Assembly (NCBI GenBank): GCA_006937955.1 | Contig: SSNP01000044.1 | Location: 463,372-527,371, forward strand | Direction: 5' to 3' | DNA length: 64,000 nt | Source of the DNA: Pachypanchax playfairii | Taxonomy: Eukaryota > Chordata > Actinopteri > Cyprinodontiformes > Aplocheilidae | Shown: piece after piece, positions 28,403 through 40,445 of the stretch | Layout: each line of letters opens with the position of its first letter | Numbering within the stretch: position 1 is the stretch's first letter | The notes under the pieces: generated by a model | Told to the model about the DNA's origin: nothing | Databases searched by the model: none | The model's input: only the letters and a program-made list of their open reading frames with translations | Position numbers and translations under genes: made by a program

Positions 28403-29814
28403 GATTTCTCCATAATGTTGGATTCTCACGCAGCTGGTCTGCAGGAATAGCTGACGACGGGTTATTTCCCCCTTTCGTGATTTGGATAAGTGATGTTGCA
28501 GTTTGTCAATAACAACCTCGTGTCAGTTGCTATTATTGTGCGTCGATCTTCTTTATGGTGGTATGCTGACCCTTTTTCTACTGTTCTCTCAAACATTGAT
28601 TACCGCCTGCCTCCGTGTTTGATGTTCTATGCACGTGTAGATCGGTGGTTTCTTCTGTTCTGATTCTAGCAAAAAAACATCACACTCTCTTGTTCAGATG
28701 AGTCTGATTTAGTTGCTATGTCCCCCCTCTCAGTCTTTTTTATGTATTCATTTATTTATTTATTTATTTATTTATTTTAGCCCTTCTTAAAACTTTTATT
28801 TTTATTTTTTTTAATTTATTTTTTATTTTTTTTATTTATTTTTTTTTACTTTTAAATAAGGACTGTAGAGACTGCCACTCCAGCTGTCTTTGTTTCATGT
28901 TAATTTGAATTATGTGGCTGTCACATGCTGCATGGAGAGGGGCAAATGAGGAGGAATTACTGGGAGGAAGTAATAAAACTAGTAGGTCAACTAAGATTAG
29001 TAGCCATAGGTTTAATGGTTGCATATGTTTTTATGCTTTTATTAGCTTATTCTGGTATTAGGTGTTCAATACCCAACCAGTGTGCCTTTTACTACTCCTT
29101 ATTATTTCACCTAAGTTTACAGTGGCACGCAGTATCTTGGATTTGGTCCTGTTGGATTTGGTTTATCTAATTCCCATCCCCTTTATAGAGTCATCTGCCA
29201 TCAGTGCTTTTTTTTTTTTCTGGCACCTGAATTATTATTATCAATAATAATAGTTTATTATTTATATATATTTTTTATAATATTTATTTTCTTTTATTAC
29301 TTATATTTTATATAATAATATATATATATTTTATTATTATTTATTTATTTTTGCCATCTTTTGATTTACTCTTACCTTCTATACTTTTGTACTTAGACTC
29401 TGGCTTTCAATTCCCTTGATGTGTTATTCATTCATGGTTTAAAGATGCAGTTAGTCTTCTAAAGCGTTGTTCATACTCTAAATAAAGGAAAAAGTTTGCT
29501 ATTTTCCATTTTGTTTTCTATTTAGCTGGGATGCTGCCAACTAGGCATCACAGTATGTATATACATACAGTCACCAAGTGTTGTAGGGTAGGTTGCCTTC
29601 AACCCATTTGGGAGGGTGAAGTGCATCCATGTTGGTTTTGTCTTTTTTTTGTATTTGGTTCCATTTGTACTAATTTTCTTCCCTCCCCTTTTGATATGTT
29701 CCGTGTTGTTGCGTCTCTGTCCACCCCCCGTCTTCCTCTTCCCCTCCCCTTCCTCCCACACCTATGGGTCCAGTCACCGCTGATTCCTCATCTCAGTGAA
29801 AGGTAATTAAACCA
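28403..29814 (+). other. Inter-ORF spacer of L1-like copy 1
   Basis: About 1.4 kb, AT-rich with long T and TTTA runs (28740-28860, 29210-29350) and no conserved ORF. The same sequence, with small differences, precedes ORF2 in copy 2. This is unusually long next to mammalian L1 spacers of tens of bases. Confidence 0.6.
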
Positions 29815-32800
29815 ATGAGCACTCTCTTAGGGAATTTACAGACAAATTTTGTTAGCTGGAATGTAAATGGTCTAAATAGTCCTGTTAAAAGAAAGCGTGT
29901 ACTTGACCATCTTCAACACCTGGAAACAGGTATAGCCTTTTTGCAGGAGACACATCTTCGTACATTAGACCACTTTAGGATCAGGAAGGGGTGGGTGGGG
30001 CAGATGTTCCACTAACTTTCACTCTAAAAGCAGAGGTACTGCAATCCTCATCCATAAAGATGTTCCCTTTTCTGTATCCAACGTAATTTCAGACTCTTAC
30101 GGTTGCTATGTGATGGTCTTTGGCACTCTGTACAATACCGCCCTTGCATTGGTCAACATCTATGCCTCTAACTGGGATGATGTTAATTTCTTTAATAACC
30201 TATTCAGTTCTATACCTAATTTGGATACACATCATCTAATCCTTGGTGGTGACCTTAATTCCCGATTCCGGGATCGTTCCTCTAACAAACCATATCCTCC
30301 CACTAAATCTTCTAAGGTAGTTAAATCATTCCTGGAGACCTATAATTATGTAGACCCTTGGCGGTTCAAATTTCCTAATTCAAGATCCTACTCTTTCTTT
30401 TCTTCTGCACACAATTCATTTTCACGGATCGATCATTTTTTTATTGATGCTTTTTTACTGGGTTCTGTCAGAGCTTGTGACTACCAAGGTATTGTTGTTT
30501 CTGACCATTCACCTCTCAAACTTGAGCTCACCTTACAGGAAAGACCCCCAATTAGGTCATGGCGTTTTAATACTCTTCTCCTCTCCAACCCTGAGTTTGT
30601 TACCTATGTCTCAAACCAAATTGACACATTCATTTTGACTAATCCTGCGACTGATACCTCTTCATCTACCCGCTGGGAAGCTCTGAAGGCTTTTCTGAGT
30701 GGACAAATAATTTCTTATACATCCCATTTAAATAAGCTTCGTAAAAGTAGAATCTCTGACCTCACTTCCTCCATTCTCCACCTAGATCAGCAATATGCAG
30801 TTAATCCTACTCCTGAACTCCTTAAAGACAGGATCACTTTACAAACAGAGTTTGACCTTTTATCAACCCAGCGTGCAGAGGAGTCCCTACTTAAATCCCG
30901 CCAGAAACTATATGAAGATGGGGAGAAACCTGCTAGACTTTTAGCTCATCAGCTTCGTCAAAAAGCTGCCTCTCGTACCATTCCTTCTGTAAAAACTGAC
31001 TCCGGTTCTATCACTTCTGATCACAAGCTCATCAATGATGAATTCAGAAAATTTTACTCAAGTCTTTATGCTTCTGAATCACAGCTTAACCCAGACCAGT
31101 TTGCTGATTTTTTTGACAACTTAACTGTTCCCAAAGTAAGCCCTGATGATGTTTTGATCCTTGAAGAAACTATTACTCCCGAATTAATAAAAAAATCCAT
31201 AACCTCTATGCAAAGCGGAAAGGCTGCAGGGCCGGATGGCTTTCCAGCCGACTTTTATAAAAAGTTTTCAGACACATTAGTACCTCTTCTGCATGCAATG
31301 TACACTGAATCCTTTGAAAGAAAAACTCTTCCTCCAACTTTATATCATGCCACCATTTCGCTTCTCCTGAAAAAGGACAGGGATCCTCAGTCCTGCTCTT
31401 CCTTTCGACCAATAAGCCTCCTTAATGAAGATTTTAAGATTCTGGCTAAAGCCCTATGTCTCCGTTTGGAAAAGATTCTTCCTTCCATCATTTCCGACGA
31501 TCAAACTGGTTTTATTCACGGTAGACAGTCATTTTGTAATGTACGTCGTCTGCTTAATATCTTGCATACTCCTCCCCAACATTTAAGTGCTGAGGCCGTA
31601 ATCTCGTTAGACGCGGAAAAGGCTTTCAATCGTGTCGAATGGGATTATCTTTTCTTTGCTTTAGAGAAATTCGGTTTTGGTCAAAATTTCATTTCTTGGA
31701 TCAGGCTTTTATACGCATCACCCATGGCTTCTGTACTTACCAACTGTCAAGTGTCTGGCCATTTCCATCTTGGTAGAGGCACAAGACAGGGGTGCCCTTT
31801 AAGCCCCCTCCTATTTTCAGTTGCTATTGAGCCTCTTGCTATAGCCTTGAGGCAAGATGATAGGATTGAGGGAATCATTCGGGGTGGTCAGACGCATAAG
31901 GTTTCCCTTTATGCTGATGACCTCCTCCTTTTTCTCTCTAACCCAGATACCACTCTCCCTCATGTCTTATCTCTGCTCAGTTCTTTTGGGGCCATCTCAG
32001 GATATAAACTCAATCTAAATAAGAGCGAATATTTTTCCTTAACACCCTCCTTTCCTCTACATATTAGTATTCCTTTTAAGATTGTTAAGGACTCATTTAA
32101 GTATCTTGGTGTGACTATCACTCGGACATATTCAAATCTGTTTAAGGCTAATTTTGCTCCTCTGCTTGAGCGCTGTAAAGCCGACTTTGCTCGCTGGTCA
32201 GCCCTTCCCCTTTCTTTAATTGGCAAACTTAATTCAGTGAAAATGAACATTCTCCTTAAATTTCTTTATTTTTTTCAATGCCTTCCTATCTTTATTACTC
32301 GGTCATTCTTTAAAACTTTACATCGACTAATCTCTGATTTTATCTGGGCAGGTAAACGTGCACGCATACGTAAAGAGTTCCTTGAGCGATCCAAGCGGCT
32401 TGGGGGCCTCTCCGCTCCAAATTTTCAACTGTACTACTGGGCGTCGAACTTAGCCAATATGTCTTTCTGGCTCTTATCTCCAGACAGTCCAATCTGTCCA
32501 GCATGGGTCAAAATTGAGGCTTCCCTCTGTCATCCATACTCCCTTTCTGCTCTTTTAGGGGCATCACTCCCGCTTCCAGTTTCAGTCCCCAAACATAATG
32601 CTGTGGTGTGGCATTCCTTAAGAATTCTGAAACAATTTAAACTCTCCTTTGGCCTGCAGAACATCTCTCTTTTCTCCCCTCTTGCTTACAATCCCTTATT
32701 CCCCCCCTCGAGCCATTCCTCATCTTTTAAAGCTTGGCACGATAAGGGCATCCATAAACTGGAGCACTTGTACATTGATGGTGTTTTCGCCAGTTTCACA

Positions 32801-33061
32801 CAACTTAAAAAAAAATTTGCTCTCCCCCGATCTCCTTTCTTTCAGTATTTACAGGTGAGGGACTTTATTAGGAAAAAGTTCCCAGATTTTCCCTCTATTC
32901 CACCTAAAACTCATCTTGATCATATTATCAACATACTTTTACACACCCAAAAGGGGAGGTTGGCCAAAGTTTATGAGTATATAATTTCACTTAACATGCC
33001 CTCTTTAACTATTATAAAAGAACATTGGGGGGAGGAGCTTGGCTTTGACATCTCAGAGGAC
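29815..33061 (+). pseudogene. L1-like ORF2 (endonuclease + reverse transcriptase), broken
   Basis: ATG at 29815. The APE-type endonuclease opens with FVSWNVNGLNSPVKRK and LQETHLR; a 2-base deletion near 30012 (against copy 2) puts in a stop, and the frame resumes at about 30110. A 9-base deletion near 30260 removes part of GDLNxVLD. The endonuclease ends with SRIDHFFID and SDHSPL. The reverse transcriptase follows: GPDGFPADFYKK, FRPISLL, TGFIHGRQ, ISLDAEKAFNRVEWDY, RGTRQGCPLSPLLF and catalytic YADD at about 31911-31922. The frame runs to the n at 33062. Confidence 0.8.
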
Positions 33062-33062
33062 N
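33062..33062. other. Single-base n at a sequence discontinuity
   Basis: The L1-like ORF2 stops at ISED and the next sequence is unrelated to the LINE. Copy 2 continues past this point, so the n marks a join. Confidence 0.8.
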
Positions 33063-33156
33063 GGACCCTCCAACCGCCACCAAACAGGCACCGGACCCTT
33101 TTAAACATTTTAAAATATTTAATTAGCTCACTATATGAATTAGATCAGAAACTCAC

Positions 33157-33298
33157 ACTCTTTGGACATTCCCACTGCAAAGCACTTCTGCAGGCGGCAG
33201 TACTGACAGCGATTCCTTGTCACCTTGTTGATGATGCAGTTCTTGTCCCGATGACACGTGTACACCATGTTCTTCTGGATGCTTCGACGAAAAAACCC
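33157..33298 (-). CDS. Retinoic acid receptor DNA-binding-domain exon (orphan)
   Basis: On the minus strand, ctcctcag is followed by an exon reading GFFRRSIQKNMVYTCHRDKN, then CIINKVTRNRCQYCRLQKCF and AVGMSKE, and then gtgagt. This is the second half of a nuclear-receptor DNA-binding domain: the end of the P-box helix and the second C4 zinc finger (all four Cys present), and it matches retinoic acid receptors specifically. Phase and both boundaries fit the RAR exon that starts after CK. The T left at the 3' edge fits Ser, as in RAR alpha or beta rather than gamma. One change: Ala where RARs usually have Glu (CFEVGMSKE). No other RAR exon is visible nearby. Confidence 0.85.
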
Positions 33299-33605
33299 CT
33301 GAGGAGAGAAAGAGTTCTTTGTTTACAGAAAATATGGTTAACATTTGAGGCAGCTTGGGATCTGTATCTTGTTCTGGAGCTTGTCCTTTTCAGTAACATC
33401 AATTAGAAGCAGACATCAAGACATCAAAGAGAAAACAGACGTTGGGGAAGTCACAGCCTCAGCATTTCTAACCATGATTGGTAGAACCACATCATGATCC
33501 TCGTTCCTCTTGGTGTTTTTACTCTCCTGTTTCATCATGGACCCAGCTCATTTCATTTATAAAGCACCTTCCACTGCCATTCAAGGAGGCCCAAAGTGCT
33601 TTACA
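33299..33605. other. Sequence upstream of the RAR exon
   Basis: Would be intron of the RAR fragment on the minus strand. From about 33540 it turns into a fish repeat-like stretch (tttataaagcaccttcc, cccaaagtgctttaca) that continues on the far side of the hAT-like MITE. No first-zinc-finger exon found. Confidence 0.5.
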
Positions 33606-33613
33606 CCAGAAGC

Positions 33614-34816
33614 CAGTGGCGGCTGTTGAAATATTTTTTGGGTGGGGCTGCATAAATCCAATTAAGTGACGGTCAATAAAACATTTATAAAGATGAGTTA
33701 TTGTAAACCCTGTATAAAAATACATTTTCAACTTCAGTTAAATATTTGACAAAGACTTTATTCAATTCTAAAATTTTTAAAAATAATCACCAGAACAGGT
33801 TCATCTAGTCAGTCAAACAGGTAAATTTTGTGTATTAACATTAAATGTTGTATTATAAGTAATATTTAACATAATATAAACATTAAATATGTTTGATCAT
33901 TTTAATTGTCCAGTACTAGATAAACCTCCACAGTTGTGTCCAGTGTGTCTCAGGAAACGTCCCACTGTGCTGTAGAGACAGTTCTCCATGCAGCAGGTCA
34001 CACTGACGAGATGCTGAGTGAAGATAAAACACTCCTCAATGTGCAGCAGGATGGTGTCACACACCTGGAAAACTGGTTTTATATTATAATAAACTTACAG
34101 ACATCTACTAGTTAGAATATTAAACTTCCTAACAACTTGTTTTTCTTTACAGACTTCTCTATCACTGGGTTTAACAAGTTTCCCTTCTGTTCAGTTTTAT
34201 TCTACCAGAAAACAAAAAGAAAACATTGTTCTTACTTCTGTTCTCCACGTGTCTCCTGGTGTTCTCTTCTTTATATTTTCCCTCCTCACTCCTGTAACCA
34301 TCCAGGATCAGAGCCGCTTGTTTTAAACAAACCGAGTTAGCATAGCTACATCCAGCTAGCTCCGAGTGAAGCCTCGACTGCTTTCCTTTCTCATTTAACG
34401 GCTGTTTGATAGCAAATAATCTCGCAGTATTTAATGTGGTTTGAGGCGCTTCAAAAATCGCCCTTCGTGAAGTTATTTTCTTTGCGTTTATTGGCTAAAT
34501 TAAGTTCTTCCGTTTGGTAATGCAGATCTGTTATTGGCTAATTCGATCTAAGAGCCCGCCTCCGGAGGGCGCTTTCTCCAGGGCTGAAATAGACATATGA
34601 GAAGTGAAGAAGCAGGAGGAAATCATGTTTTACACAGTAATTTCTGTCTTTCAGAAATAATTTATACAATCTTCTCAGTATATAAATATACATATGAGTG
34701 TTTTTAATTCTAAATACATGTAATTTAAAAAAAAAAATATTTCTTATTTGTTGCCACATCATGTTTTTGATAGGGAGGGTGGCGCCCTAGCGCCCTCTAT
34801 TGGCCAGCCGCCACTA
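33614..34816. mobile_element. hAT-like non-autonomous element, 1.2 kb
   Basis: Ends CAGTGGCGGCTG and, inverted, TAGTGGCGGCTGG; flanking 8-base duplications ccagaagc (33606-33613) and ccagaaga (34817-34824) differ at one base. Interior is AT-rich without a transposase. Flanking sequence is continuous across the insertion. Confidence 0.75.
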
Positions 34817-34891
34817 CCAGAAGACAACTATAAAAGATACAGTCATAAAATTATAAAAACAGTAAAAAACCAATAAAACAATTAAGGAGCA

Positions 34892-37800
34892 AACAACCTC
34901 GTGTCAGCTGCTATTATTGTGCGTCGATCTTCTTTATGGTGGTATGCTGACCCTTTTTCTACTGTTCTCTCAAACATTGATTACCGCCTGCCTCCGTGTT
35001 TGATGTTCTATGCACGTGTAGATCGGTGGTTTCTTCCGTTCTGATTCTAGCAAGAAAACGTCACACTCTCCTGTTCAGATGAGTCTGATTTAGTTGCTAT
35101 GTCCCCCCTCTCAGTCTTTTTTATGTATTCATTCATTTATTTATTTATTTTAGCCCTTCTTAAAACTTTTTTTTTTATTTTTTTTTATTTTTTTTTTTAT
35201 TTTTATTTTTTTTTACTTTTAAATAAGGACTGTAGAGACTGCCACTCCAGCTGTCTTTGTTTCATGTTAATTTGAATTATGTGGCTGTCACATGCTGCAT
35301 GGAGAGGGGCAAATGAGGAGGAATTACTGGGAGGAAGTAATAAAACTAGTAGGTCAACTAAGATTAGTAGCCATAGGTTTAATGGTTGTATATGTTTTTA
35401 TGCTTTTATTAGCTTATTCTGGTATTAGGTGTTCAATACCCAACCAGTGTGCCTTTTACTACTCCTTATTATTTCACCTAAGTTTACAGTGGCACGCAGT
35501 ATCTTGAATTTGGTCCTGTTGGATTTAGTTTATCTAATTCCCATCCCCTTTATAGAGTCATCTGCCATCAGTGCTTTTTTTTAAATTTATTTATTTATTT
35601 ATTTATTTATTTTTTTCTGGCACCTGAATTATTATTATCAATAATAATAGTTTATTATATATATATATATTTTTATAATATTTATTTTCTTTTATTACTT
35701 ATATTTTATATAATAATATATATATATTTTATTATTATTTATTTATTTTTGCCATCTTTTGATTTACTCTTACCTTCTATACTTTTGTACTTAGACTCTG
35801 GCTTTCAATTCCCTTGATGTGTTATTCATTCATGGTTTAAAGATGTAGTTAGTCTTCTAAAGCGTTGTTCATACTCTAAATAAAGGAAAAAGTTTGCTAT
35901 TTTCCATTTTGTTTTCTATTTAGCTGGGATGCTGCCAACTAGGCATCACAGTATGTATATACATACAGTCACCAAGTGTTGTAGGGTAGGTTGCCTTCAA
36001 CCCATTTGGGAGGGTGAAGTGCATCCATGTTGGTTTAGTCTTTTTTTTGTATTTGGTTCTCCTTGTACTAATTTTCTTCCCTCTCCTTTTGATATGTTCC
36101 GTGTTGTTGCGTCTCTGTCCACCCCCCGTCTTCCTCTTCCCCTCCCCTTCCTCCCACACTTATGGGTCCAGTCACCGCTGATTCCTCATCTCAGTGAAAG
36201 GTAATTAAACCAATGAGCACTCTCTTAGGGAATTTACAGACAAATTTTGTTAGCTGGAATGTAAATGGTCTAAATAGTCCTGTTAAAAGAAAGCATGTAC
36301 TTGACCATCTTCAACACCTGGAAACAGGTATAGCCTTTTTGCAGGAGACACATCTTCGTACATTAGACCACTTTAGGATCAGGAAGGGGTGGGTGGGGCA
36401 GATGTTCCACTCTAACTTTCACTCTAAAAGCAGAGGTACTGCAATCCTCATCCATAAAGATGTTCCCTTTTCTGTATCCAATGTAATTTCAGACTCTTAC
36501 GGTCGCTATGTGATGGTCTTTGGCACTCTGTACAATACCGCCCTTGCATTGGTCAACATCTATGCCCCTAACTGGGATGATGTTAATTTCTTTAATAACC
36601 TATTCAGTTCTATACCTAATTTGGATACACATCATCTAATCCTTGGTGGTGACCTTAATTTAGTTCTAGACCCTTTCCGGGATCGTTCCTCTAACAAACC
36701 ATATCCTCCCACTAAATCTTCTAAGGTAGTTAAATCATTCCTGGAGACCTATAATTATGTAGACCCTTGGTGGTTCAAATTTCCTTATTCAAGATCCTAC
36801 TCTTTCTTTTTTTCTGCACACAATTCATTTTCACGGATCGATCATTTTTTTATTGATGCTTTTTTACTGGGTTCTGTCAGAGCTTGTGACTACCAAGGTA
36901 TTGTTGTTTCTGACCATTCACCTCTCAAACTTGAGCTCACCTTACAGGAAAGACCCCCAATTAGGTCATGGCGTTTTAATACTCTTCTCCTCTCCAACCC
37001 TGAGTTTGTTACCTATGGCTCAAACCAAATTGACACATTCATTTTGACTAATCCTGCGACTGATACCTCTTCATCTACCCGCTGGGAAGCTCTGAAGGCT
37101 TTTCTGCGTGGACAAATAATTTCTTATTCATCCCATTTAAATAAGCTTCGTAAAAGTAGAATCTCTGACCTTACTTCCTCCATTCTCCGCCTAGATCAGT
37201 GATATGCAGTTAATCCTACTCCCGAACTCCTTAAAGACAGGATCACTTTACAAACAGAGTTTGACCTCTTATCAACCTAGCGTGCAAAGGAGTCCCTACT
37301 TAAATCCCGCCAGAAACTTAATGAAGATGGGGAGAAACCTGCTAGACTTTTAGCTCATCAGCTTCGTCAAAAAGCTGCCTCTCGTACCATTCCTTCTGTA
37401 AAAACTGACTCCGGTTCTATCACTTCTGATCACAAGCTCATCAATGATGAATTCAGAAAATTTTACTCAAGTCTTTATGCTTCTGAATCACAGCTTAACC
37501 CAGACCACTTTGCTGATTTTTTTGACAACTTAACTGTTCCCAAAGTAAGCCCTGATGATGTTTTGATCCTTGAAGAAACTATTACTCCCGAATTAATAAA
37601 AAAATCCATAACTTCTATGCAAAGCGTAAAGGCTGCAGGGCCGGATGGCTTTCCAGCCGACTTTTATAAAAAGTTTTCAGACACATTAGTACCTCTTCTG
37701 CATGCAATGTACACTGAATCCTTTGAAAGAAAAACTCTTCCTCCAACTTTATATCATGCCACCATTTCGCTTCTCCTGAAAAAGGACAGGGATCCTCAGT

Positions 37801-40445
37801 CCTGCTCTTCCTTTCGACCAATAAGCCTCCTTAATCAAGATTTTAAGATTCTGGCTAAAGCCCTAGGTCTCCGTTTGGAAAAGATTCTTCCTTCCATCAT
37901 TTTCGACGATCAAACTGGTTTTATTCACGGTAGACAGTCATTTTGTAATGTACAGTACGTCGTCTGCTTAATATCTTGCATACTCCTCCCCAACATTTAA
38001 GTGCTGAGGCCATAATCTCGTTAGACGCGGAAAAGGCTTTCGATCGTGTCGAATGGGATTATCTTTTCTTTGCTTTAGAGAAATTCGGTTTTGGTCAAAA
38101 TTTCATTTCTTGGATCAGGCTTTTATACGCATCACCCATGGCTTCTGTACTTACCAACTGTCAAGTGTCTGGCCATTTCCATCTTGGTAGAGGCACAAGA
38201 CAGGGGTGCCCTTTAAGCCCCCTCCTATTTTCAGTTGCTATTGAGCCTCTTGCTATAGCCTTGAGGCAAGATGATAGGATTGAAGGAATCATTCGGGGTG
38301 GTCAGACGCATAAGGTTTCCCTTTATGCTGATGACCTCCTCCTTTTTCTCTCTAACCCAGATACCACTCTCCCTCATGTCTTATCTCTGCTCAGTTCTTT
38401 TGGGGCCATCTCAGGATATAAACTCAATCTAAATAAGAGCGAATATTTTTCCTTAACACCCTCCTTTCCTCTACATATTAGTATTCCTTTTAAGATTGTT
38501 AAGGACTCATTTAAGTATCTTGGTGTGACTATCACTCGGACATATTCAAATCTGTTTAAGGCTAATTTTGCTCCTCTGCTTGAGCGCTGTAAAGCCGACT
38601 TTGCTCGCTGGTCAGCCCTTCCCCTTTCTTTAATTGGCAAATTTAATTCAGTGAAAATGAACATTCTCCCTAAATTTCTTTATTTTTTTCAATGCCTTCC
38701 TATCTTTATTACTCGGTCATTCTTTAAAACTTTACATCGACTAATCTCTGATTTTATCTGGGCAGGTAAACGTGCACGCATACGTAAAGAGTTCCTTGAG
38801 CGATCCAAGCGGCTTGGGGGCCTCTCCGCTCCAAATTTTCAACTGTACTACTGGGCGTCGAACTTAGCCAATATGTCTTTCTGGCTCTTATCTCCAGACA
38901 GTCCAATCTGTCCAGCATGGGTCAAAATTGAGGCTTCCCTCTGTCATCCATACTCCCTTTCTGCTCTTTTAGGGGCATCACTCCCGCTTCCAGTTTCAGT
39001 CCCCAAACATAATGCTGTGGTGTGGCATTCCTTAAGAATTCTGAAACAATTTAAACTCTCCTTTGGCCTGCAGAACATCTCTCTTTTCTCCCCTCTTGCT
39101 TACAATCCCTTATTCCCCCCCTCGAGCCATTCCTCCTCTTTTAAAGCTTGGCACGATAAGGGCATCCATAAACTGGAGCACTTGTACATTGATGATGTTT
39201 TCGCCAGTTTCACACAACTTAAAGAAAAATTTGCTCTCCCCCGATCTCCTTTCTTTCAGTATTTACAGGTGAGGGACTTTATTAGGAAAAAGTTCCCACA
39301 TTTTCCCTCTATTCCACCTAAAACTCATCTTGATCATATCATCAACATACTTTTACACACCCAAAAAGGGAGGTTGGCCAAAGTTTATGAGTATATAATT
39401 TCACTTAACATGCCCTCTTTAACTATTATAAAAGAACATTGGGGGGAGGAGCTTGGCTTTGACATCTCAGAGGACATTTGGAAGACAGCTTTGGACAGTG
39501 TACACTCTTCTTCTATATGTGCACGCCACTGTCTTATCCAGTTCAAAATATTACACCGCTTACATTATTGTAAGACTGCTTTAGCAAAAATCTACCCAGA
39601 CGTTGACCCCCTCTGTGACAGATGCAAATTGCTTCCTGCGACTTTATACCATATGTTCTGGGGGTGCCCCAAATTAGATAGATTCTGGTCCTCCTTCTTT
39701 AATCTATTTTCTAAGATATTTAAGAAAACTGTCACTCCCTGTCCCTTTATGGCCATCTTTGGGGTAACCTCAGGAAACTCATCCTTGACCTTATTTCAAC
39801 GCAGGGCTCTGGCATTCTCCTCCTTACTGGCGCGGCGGTTGATTTTGCTCAATTGGAAGAGCTCTGCCCCACCTACCCACACACACCTCATTAAGTGTAT
39901 CATGTATAATCTCAAATTAGAGAAGATCAGGTATACTATTAATGGTGCTCTTCAGAATTTCCACGGGATCTGGGATGACTTTGTTCAATTTGTGAAGCGG
40001 TTGGATGGACTTCAGTTGGAGTGATTCGCTTTCGTATAGCTGTGCCCAAACTGAGGACGATTGACTGAAAGCACATCTGGACCCACCCCCCTCTGTTTTT
40101 GTTGCCCCTCCCTGTGTGTCTTGTTTATGTCCATGTGTCGCCCTCCCCAACCCCCCTCTGGGTTTTTTTTTTGTTTTATATTATGTTAATCCGATTATTT
40201 TATTTTTTTTTTTTTCATATTTTATAAGGTTACTTTATTACTTTAAATTGCTTTTTTGTTATTGTATTCTGTATGATTCTGGCAGTGTTTTCACTTCATT
40301 TATAAAGTTTTGTTTAACTATTTTTGTTATTTTTTTTCTTCTTCTCCTTGTAAAGTTGAAGTTGATGCCTTGTGCCATGACATTTGTGGTCAAAATGCAT
40401 TCAAGAAAAACTCAATAAAAAGAATTTTGAAAGAAAAAGAAAAGA
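34892..40445 (+). mobile_element. L1-like non-LTR retrotransposon, copy 2 (5' truncated)
   Basis: Begins at aacaacctcgtgtcag, which corresponds to position 28511 of copy 1, inside the inter-ORF spacer, so ORF1 is absent: the usual 5' truncation of LINE insertion. It runs through ORF2, a 3' UTR and an AATAAA-containing A-rich end (about 40415-40445). It differs from copy 1 only at scattered bases and a few indels. No convincing target duplication was found. Confidence 0.85.
36213..40024 (+). pseudogene. L1-like ORF2, copy 2, with stops and a frameshift
   Basis: ATG at 36213. The APE endonuclease is intact here, including GDLNLVLDPF and SDHSPL. Breaks: a TGA at 37200-37202 (CAA in copy 1), a TAG near 37279, and a 5-base insertion (agtac duplicated) near 37953-37957 that shifts the RT frame. 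From 37976 the RT is open: LDAEKAFDRVEWDY, RQGCPLSPLLF and YADD. The C-terminal part missing from copy 1 is present, with the cysteine motif CDRCK...H...C (about 39615-39668), ending TGA at 40022-40024. Confidence 0.8.

Larger units (their letters stand above)
27500..33061 (+). mobile_element. L1-like non-LTR retrotransposon, copy 1 (3' end missing)
   Basis: ORF1 (27542-28402), a long AT-rich spacer and ORF2 (29815 on) with endonuclease and reverse transcriptase. Family L1 (Tx1/Swimmer-like group) by ORF1 coiled coil plus RRM and the ORF2 sequence style. The copy stops at the n at 33062. The second copy at 34892-40445 shows that roughly 970 bases (ORF2 end and 3' UTR) are missing. The left boundary is approximate. 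Confidence 0.8.

Noticed and set aside
33153..33402. Plus- and minus-strand ORFs overlapping the RAR exon
   Set aside because: They are other-frame readings of the RAR exon and its flank.
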